From positions 124,001 to 188,000 of the forward strand of contig QANY01009387.1 of NCBI GenBank assembly GCA_003255025.1: a stretch of 64,000 nucleotides of DNA. The letters are read 5' to 3'. The stretch is from Datisca glomerata. Its lineage: Eukaryota > Streptophyta > Magnoliopsida > Cucurbitales > Datiscaceae. Made by a program: the position numbers and the translations under genes. This document shows positions 59,115 through 64,000 of the stretch, piece after piece. How positions within the stretch are numbered: position 1 is the first letter of the stretch; each line of letters opens with the position of its first letter. The notes under the pieces are model-generated. The model did no database searches. It was given only the letters and a program-made list of their open reading frames with translations, and had not been told where the DNA came from.

Positions 59115-59700
59115 CTTGTAAAATAATCACAAATCTAATTTTAAGACACATTCACATATGGGGTGTCCAACATGTACTAGAAGGTAAGACGGGTGAATTG
59201 GAACTTCATTCTAAAATAAGTAATTTTATAGGATTCCAAAGGAGTCAAGATGAGGTCTGTTTTATAGTCATTAAGTCAAGGAAGTTTGTGCCGAAAAATG
59301 CTATTTTGAGAGTGAATGACTATATGAATGTCCTCGAATCGCGTGGAAAAGTTGTGCTAGATGAAAAAATTAGTCATTTGTGTTCCTATCTCTCATAAAT
59401 GATAGTAAGACTCTACCCACTCCTCTTCTACAAAACACTCATCTCACTTCTTTTGATGAGTCACCACCTGGCACTTGATGATGCACCACTATATTGACAA
59501 TTAATGGGAAGTATAATTTATTTTACTATTATACGACCTGACATTGTCCATGATGTTCAGGCTGTTAGCCAATTTCTCTCGACCTCTTATTCAATTCATT
59601 TTACTGTCGTAATTCTCATACTGAACTATGTTAAAAGGTCTTATTCCATGGCATACACTTCTCATAAAAATGTATGTACTCTGATCCCCTAAAGCAAATT
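59115..59700 (+). pseudogene. Copia polyprotein remnant (integrase end joined to RNase H start)
   Basis: WGCPTC-type words near 59158 and the frame 59198-59398 (SNFIGFQRSQD, FVPKNAIL, RGKVVLDE) match the integrase C-terminal stretch of Copia polyproteins. After a short spacer, 59478-59692 reads LY, a stop, then QLMGSIIYFTIIRPDI and AVSQFLSTS, the RNase H-proximal segment. The whole RT core between them is deleted. Multiple frameshifts. Dead. Confidence 0.7.
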
Positions 59701-59877
59701 GAAGCAGTAACTTAATTGTCATTCAGAGCACGAATGCACTTAATTGTGCACAATGATTTTTCTCACGAATGCACTAAAATGTCAAGATTGATAGTCATGA
59801 CATCCGTAAACATGTTTCTTGGACAGAATTCAATTGCTTCAAGTTGCTTTAGGGGATCAGAGTACATACATTTTTAT
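59664..59877. repeat. Perfect 34-bp inverted repeat around a 146-bp loop
   Basis: 59664-59697 is the exact reverse complement of 59844-59877 (core TGTATGTACTCTGATCCCCT), and similarity continues about 10 bp inward. The left arm overlaps the end of the Copia fragment. Confidence 0.9.
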
Positions 59878-59955
59878 AAAAACTCATCTGATGCTTTCAA
59901 GATTTGGTATTGAAACTCAAGTTACTGCTTTGCCGCATTGAGTTTAAGGGATGAT

Positions 59956-60111
59956 ATTATATATATATATATATATAGTGTGTGTGTGTATATATGTGTG
60001 TATATATGTTTATACACACACACTTACATACATAGACACACATATATATATATATATACACACACTTACATACATATACACACATACACACACACATATA
60101 TATATATATAG
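59956..60111. repeat. Compound (TA)n (TG/CA)n microsatellite
   Basis: Alternating TA, TG and CA runs with mirror symmetry. They yield a repetitive spurious frame (59951-60148). Confidence 0.9.
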
Positions 60112-60141
60112 TATTTATTTATTTTTTATGTGTGTCAACTT

Positions 60142-60186
60142 TGACTAGCATTTAGTTCATATCTGACTAGCATTTAGTTCATATCG
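60142..60186. repeat. 22-bp tandem duplication
   Basis: TGACTAGCATTTAGTTCATA occurs twice in tandem just before the sequence that begins GGGAAATTCTACAATG. Confidence 0.85.
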
Positions 60187-60338
60187 ACATCTACTGCACG
60201 GGAAATTCTACAATGCTGGGAATATTCTCAGCATTGATGCTGGGCCATTGTGACTCTTGGATTGATTTTGTAGCAATGGGCCACACAAGGTCCAACCGGT
60301 CACTTGTCAAAATTTTACTTACAAAATTTGTTTTTTAA

Positions 60339-61130
60339 GGTTCACCAAATATGTACTGGGGTTCACCAAATACGTACTGGGGTTCACCAAATACGTACAA
60401 ATTAATAATTCTTGGATGTGTTCACTAAATATGTACGGAGATTCAACAAATATGTACCGATGTTTTCACCAAATATGTACTGAGATTCAACAAATATGTA
60501 CTGGGGTTCACCAAATATGTATAAGTCAATTTTGTACGTATTTGGTGAACTCCCAGTATATATTTGGTGAACCCCTATACATATTTGGTGAACCCTTCTA
60601 AGAATTATTAATTTGTACATATTTGGTGAACTCCACTACATTAGGGGCTCACCATATTCACTAAATATATACTGAGGTTCACAAAATATGTACAAATTAA
60701 TAATTCTTGAAGGGATCACTAAATGTATATAAATGTTCACCAAATACGTACATGAGTTCACCAAATATGTACAAATTAATAATTCTTAGAGGGGTTCACC
60801 AAATATGTACATGGGTTCACCAAATATGTACAAATTAATAATTCTTGGAGGAGTTCACCAAATATGTACATGAGTTCACCAAATACGTAATGAGGTTCAT
60901 CAAATACGTACTATGGTTCATCAAATATATACAACCCGTAATGTAGTGGGGTTCACCAAATATGTATAAATTAATAAATTTTGGAGGGGTTTATTAAATA
61001 TGTATAGGGGTTCAACAAATATGTATCAGGGTTCACAAAAAATATACCAGGTTCACCAAATATGTACAAAATTGACTTGTATGTATTTGGTGAACCCGAG
61101 TACATATTTGGTGAACCCCAGTATCAAGTA
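60339..61130. repeat. Minisatellite array A, unit about 18-20 bp, both orientations
   Basis: Roughly 35-40 copies of GTTCACCAAATATGTAC with short spacers. Blocks at about 60535-60645 and 61078-61122 carry it inverted (GTACATATTTGGTGAAC). An AAATTAATAATTCTT spacer also recurs. Frames 60402-60620 and 60416-60601 are artefacts. Confidence 0.9.
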
Positions 61131-61639
61131 AAATAATTTTTCACCATTTAATGAACATGTATAACCCAAAATCTTGCTTCATGTACAGAATTAAAATCAA
61201 TAAGTACGTCGTACAATCATACATAAATCTAAATTCTAGATCTCTTTTTTACATTTGGTGAACCATTTTATACCAACGGTTTTAGGGGAATATTTAGTGA
61301 ACATCAAGTTATTTTTAGTGATCACTTAGTCATTATTAGCGAACACTTGATCATTTTATTAATTATAAAAATAACAATTTTAGTGTATTGACACGGGCCA
61401 AACAACACTGTGTCAAGCGTTTGGGGCCCAAAATTAGCCAGAATACCCTAAACGCCATTCATGAATGGTATTTGGTGTCCAAGTGACACGAGCCAAACGT
61501 CATCCGTGTTTGACGATCGCATCAAGGACTGGTGTTTGGAGCCCAACTGGTCTATTTTAGGCCCCAAAAGCCATTCTACAATGACAATTGCTTAAGACAA
61601 TGGTGATTGGGTCATTCCACAATGGCAATTGCCTAAGCA
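61131..61639. other. Non-coding segment between arrays
   Basis: Contains diverged TTTAGTGAAC words (61228-61345) and then a balanced block with GGCCAAACA / GAGCCAAACG and TTCTACAATG motifs. Possibly part of the same element as the arrays and the MULE. Confidence 0.4.
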
Positions 61640-62415
61640 ATTTGCACTTAGTTATTTTTACAATTTAGCCACATGCATGTAGCAATTTTCTTTTACTTAG
61701 TAATCTTCTCACACATTACCATTTTCATATACTTATTTTGATACAATTAACTTTTTTCATGCATTTAGATATTTTCACGTGCATTTAGCCATTTTTACAA
61801 TTTAGCTACATATAATTAGCAATTTTCACATATCTATGTCACACATTTAGTCATTTTAATATAATCCGTCATTTTAAAACACTTAACCATTATACATATT
61901 GAGTAATTTTCATACATTTAACCATTATACATATTTAGTAATTTTCTTACACTTGACCAATTTAACCATTTTCATACACTAAACTATTTTCACGTACTTA
62001 ACCAATTTCACACACTTGATCATTTTCAAACACTTAGCTATTTTTTTGTACTGAACCTTGGTCATTTTACACACTTAGCTATATTCACACTTAGCCTTTT
62101 TTATATTTTAGTCACGTACACTTTACAATTTTCATTCATTTAGTATTTTTTAACCATTTTCCACTTTTATGCACCTTTTTGTCACTTAGTCATACACTTA
62201 GTCATTTTTAAACACTTAATCATTATACATATTTAGTCATTTTCATACATTTAAGCAATTTAACCATTTTTACAAACTTAGCCAATTTCAACACTTAGCT
62301 ACTTTTTTGCACTTAGCCATTTTCAAAACTTAGTTATTCTCACAAATTTGCTTATTTTCACACGCTTAACTATTTTCACACACTTAGTCATTTTCAAACA
62401 CTTAGCCATTTTAAA
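61640..62415. repeat. Minisatellite array B, unit about 18-20 bp
   Basis: About 35-40 degenerate copies of CATTTTCACACACTTAGC. No inverted copies were noticed. It ends just before the MULE coding region. Confidence 0.85.
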
Positions 62416-62517
62416 TGATCGCTACGTAAGGTTTTTCATTGCTGAGAATAGTTCTGAAGCACTTTGAAATAACTCTCTCATAGTAAGATCGTTATGGTCA
62501 CATTCCATGCTTTATAG

Positions 62518-64000
62518 GTGAAACAAGTCAGCTTCGTGAAACAGCTCCCTCGCAGCGATATGGTCACATTCCATGTTTTATGGGTGAAACAATGGTTGAT
62601 GGTGATGAGAACAATGATAATGACAATTCCATTTAGGGAGTATTACTGTGGGAGATATGATGATGATGATTTTCAACAAGATGTTAATGATGATGAACTT
62701 GAACATTCTGACAGTGATGGTGGGCTTGATATTGATGTTGATGATGATCATGATTTTGAGCTTTATGAAGAAGTAATTCGGGATGATCCGTCAACCTTAC
62801 CAGATTTGAATAGAAGATTAGAGGCTAATGCATATCCATCATCAATGCTAAGTAACATTGTATCTTCATCACGACCATCTTATAATGCTCCGAGATTATC
62901 GCAACTAGACGATTACGAGCATGTAAGTGTCTCAGATATTTAGATACATAAGAACTCTACCAAGACAAAAATGAGAGTACTTTGAATTTAATATTGTTAA
63001 ATTTAACTTGAGACTTTTGTTTAAGTTAAGATTTAAATTGAACTATGTATTTCATATTTAATGTTTAATTAATGTTAGTGAGGATAGCTCTTCCTAAATT
63101 ATAATCAACAAGAAATTTTTAGTTTGGGGGTGTTACAGTTTTGGTATCAAAGTTTACAAACATTGAAGTTCAAAAGAATTGTTGGACTATTGGCAATCCG
63201 TCAAAACTTTGAGTTTAAAGTCTTCAAATCCATGCCGACATTGCTGGTGATTGTTTATGCTGAGAAAATATGTTCATGGAGGCTACGAGCTATTAAGGTG
63301 TGATTTTCAGAATATTTTAAAATAAAAAAGTTCATAAATACTCTAACGTACTCTTTTGACATCTTACAACACGATCAACGCTCAAGCAACAAGCTTATTG
63401 GTCGGTCATTGCATAAAGTCAAAATGCACGGGTGTTGGATGGATTTATAGGCCGAAAGATATCATCAAAGATGTTCGTAAGGGTTATGGCATCAATATAA
63501 GCCATGACAAAGCTTGGAGGGCTAGGGAAGTTGCATTGGCTCTAGTTCAAAGTTCACCTGAAAGTTCATATTTGAGGCTCCCATCCTACTGTCACATATT
63601 AGAGGCGAAGAATCTAAGTACTGTTACTTATATATAGACTGATGAACATAACCATTTCAAATACTTCTTCATGTCGATTGGAGCCTCGATTCATGGATTA
63701 ATTAATTGTATACGTCCTATAATTGCTGTCGATGGAACATCATTAAAAGCAAAGTACAGGAGGACAATATTCATTGTAACTTCTAAAGATGAGCATAACC
63801 AAGTATATCCACTTGCCTTTGGGATCGCTGACTCTGAGAATGACAGATCATGGGAATGGTTCTTAAATAAGCTACACGGGGTTGTTGGAGACTTGGTATT
63901 TGTGTCGGACAAAAATGAAAGTATAGCAAAGGGTATACTGATCGTCTTCCCACAATCATTTCATGGAGCTTGCATCTACCATATGGGAATGAATATAAAA
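62518..64000 (+). pseudogene. MULE (MuDR-type) transposase, runs off the window
   Basis: An acidic N-terminal segment (YDDDDFQQDVNDDELEHSD, 62650-62940) is followed by a gap holding an unrelated insertion-like piece. Then come FEFKVFKSMP and SWRLRAIKV (63220-63300), and the conserved region RKGYGINISHDKAWRARE and LPSYCHILE (63356-63635). A TAG stop at 63635 interrupts it. The catalytic core follows: IIAVDGTSLKAKY (Asp at 63731), FGIADSENDRSWEWF, FVSDKNESIA (Asp at 63908) and HGACIYHMGM to the window end. Both visible catalytic Asp residues are kept. The rest, with the Glu and SWIM finger, lies outside. Stops and frameshifts suggest a pseudogene. Two minisatellite arrays sit directly upstream. 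Confidence 0.8.
63121..63150 (+). mobile_element. LTR-end plus primer-site-like word inside the MULE
   Basis: GGGGGTGTTACA followed by TTTTGGTATCAAAG looks like a Gypsy LTR 3' end next to a tRNA-Met primer site. It lies in the non-coding gap between MULE exon-like pieces, so an LTR-element fragment may have inserted there. Confidence 0.4.

Noticed and set aside
59951..60148. 65-codon frame of Tyr/Ile/His/Thr
   Set aside because: Translation of a TA/TG/CA microsatellite.
60339..61130. CRISPR-like regular repeats
   Set aside because: Units are 18-20 bp, degenerate, in both orientations and without unique spacers, in a plant nuclear context; a minisatellite fits.

Overview
The window looks like an AT-rich intergenic-to-accessory stretch of a flowering-plant nuclear genome. 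The evidence is spliceosomal introns, plant-only gene families, and dense degenerate plant transposons (Copia, L1-type LINE, MULE, CACTA, plant mobile domain) together with endogenous pararetrovirus DNA. I cannot name the species. Only two intact host genes are well supported, both on the minus strand and both with exon phases that join cleanly. One is an EPF-like secreted cysteine-rich peptide gene (about 8380-8911). The other is a small Gag1-like clamp (DUF4050) protein gene (14282-16528).

Left part (1-20 kb): the 3' end of a Copia element with a very long LTR (41-3347), two fragments of one LINE family (4085-5345 plus, 13109-13640 minus), a possible solo LTR, the two host genes, a truncated MULE N-terminal segment flanked by long direct repeats (10.7-13.0 kb), and a CACTA TNP2 fragment (19.56-20.29 kb).

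Middle part (20.6-38.5 kb): two decayed copies of one caulimovirid-like endogenous pararetrovirus in inverted orientation (A, plus, 20640-27120; B, minus, 37671 to about 29540). Between them are rearranged non-coding leader pieces with several tRNA-Met primer-site-like motifs and a directly repeated host-like segment. Both copies show the order coat protein with zinc knuckle, protease, reverse transcriptase, then an AlkB-type 2-oxoglutarate/Fe(II) oxygenase domain, then a conserved domain I do not recognise. The AlkB domain behind the reverse transcriptase is the most interesting signal here. Copy A also carries its coat-protein segment three times in tandem (period about 1.19 kb). All viral coding regions are broken by stops and frameshifts.

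Right part (38.5-64 kb): a MULE transposase pseudogene with a SWIM finger (38990-40880) convergent with a DUF1985 gene remnant (to 44168), resembling KI-MULE cargo; a FAR1-like exon fragment; a plant-mobile-domain pseudogene (48370-49640); a MITE; Gypsy and Copia LTR pieces; a Copia polyprotein remnant with a perfect 34-bp inverted repeat; and two successive minisatellite arrays (60339-61130 and 61640-62415) just upstream of another MULE transposase that runs off the window end.
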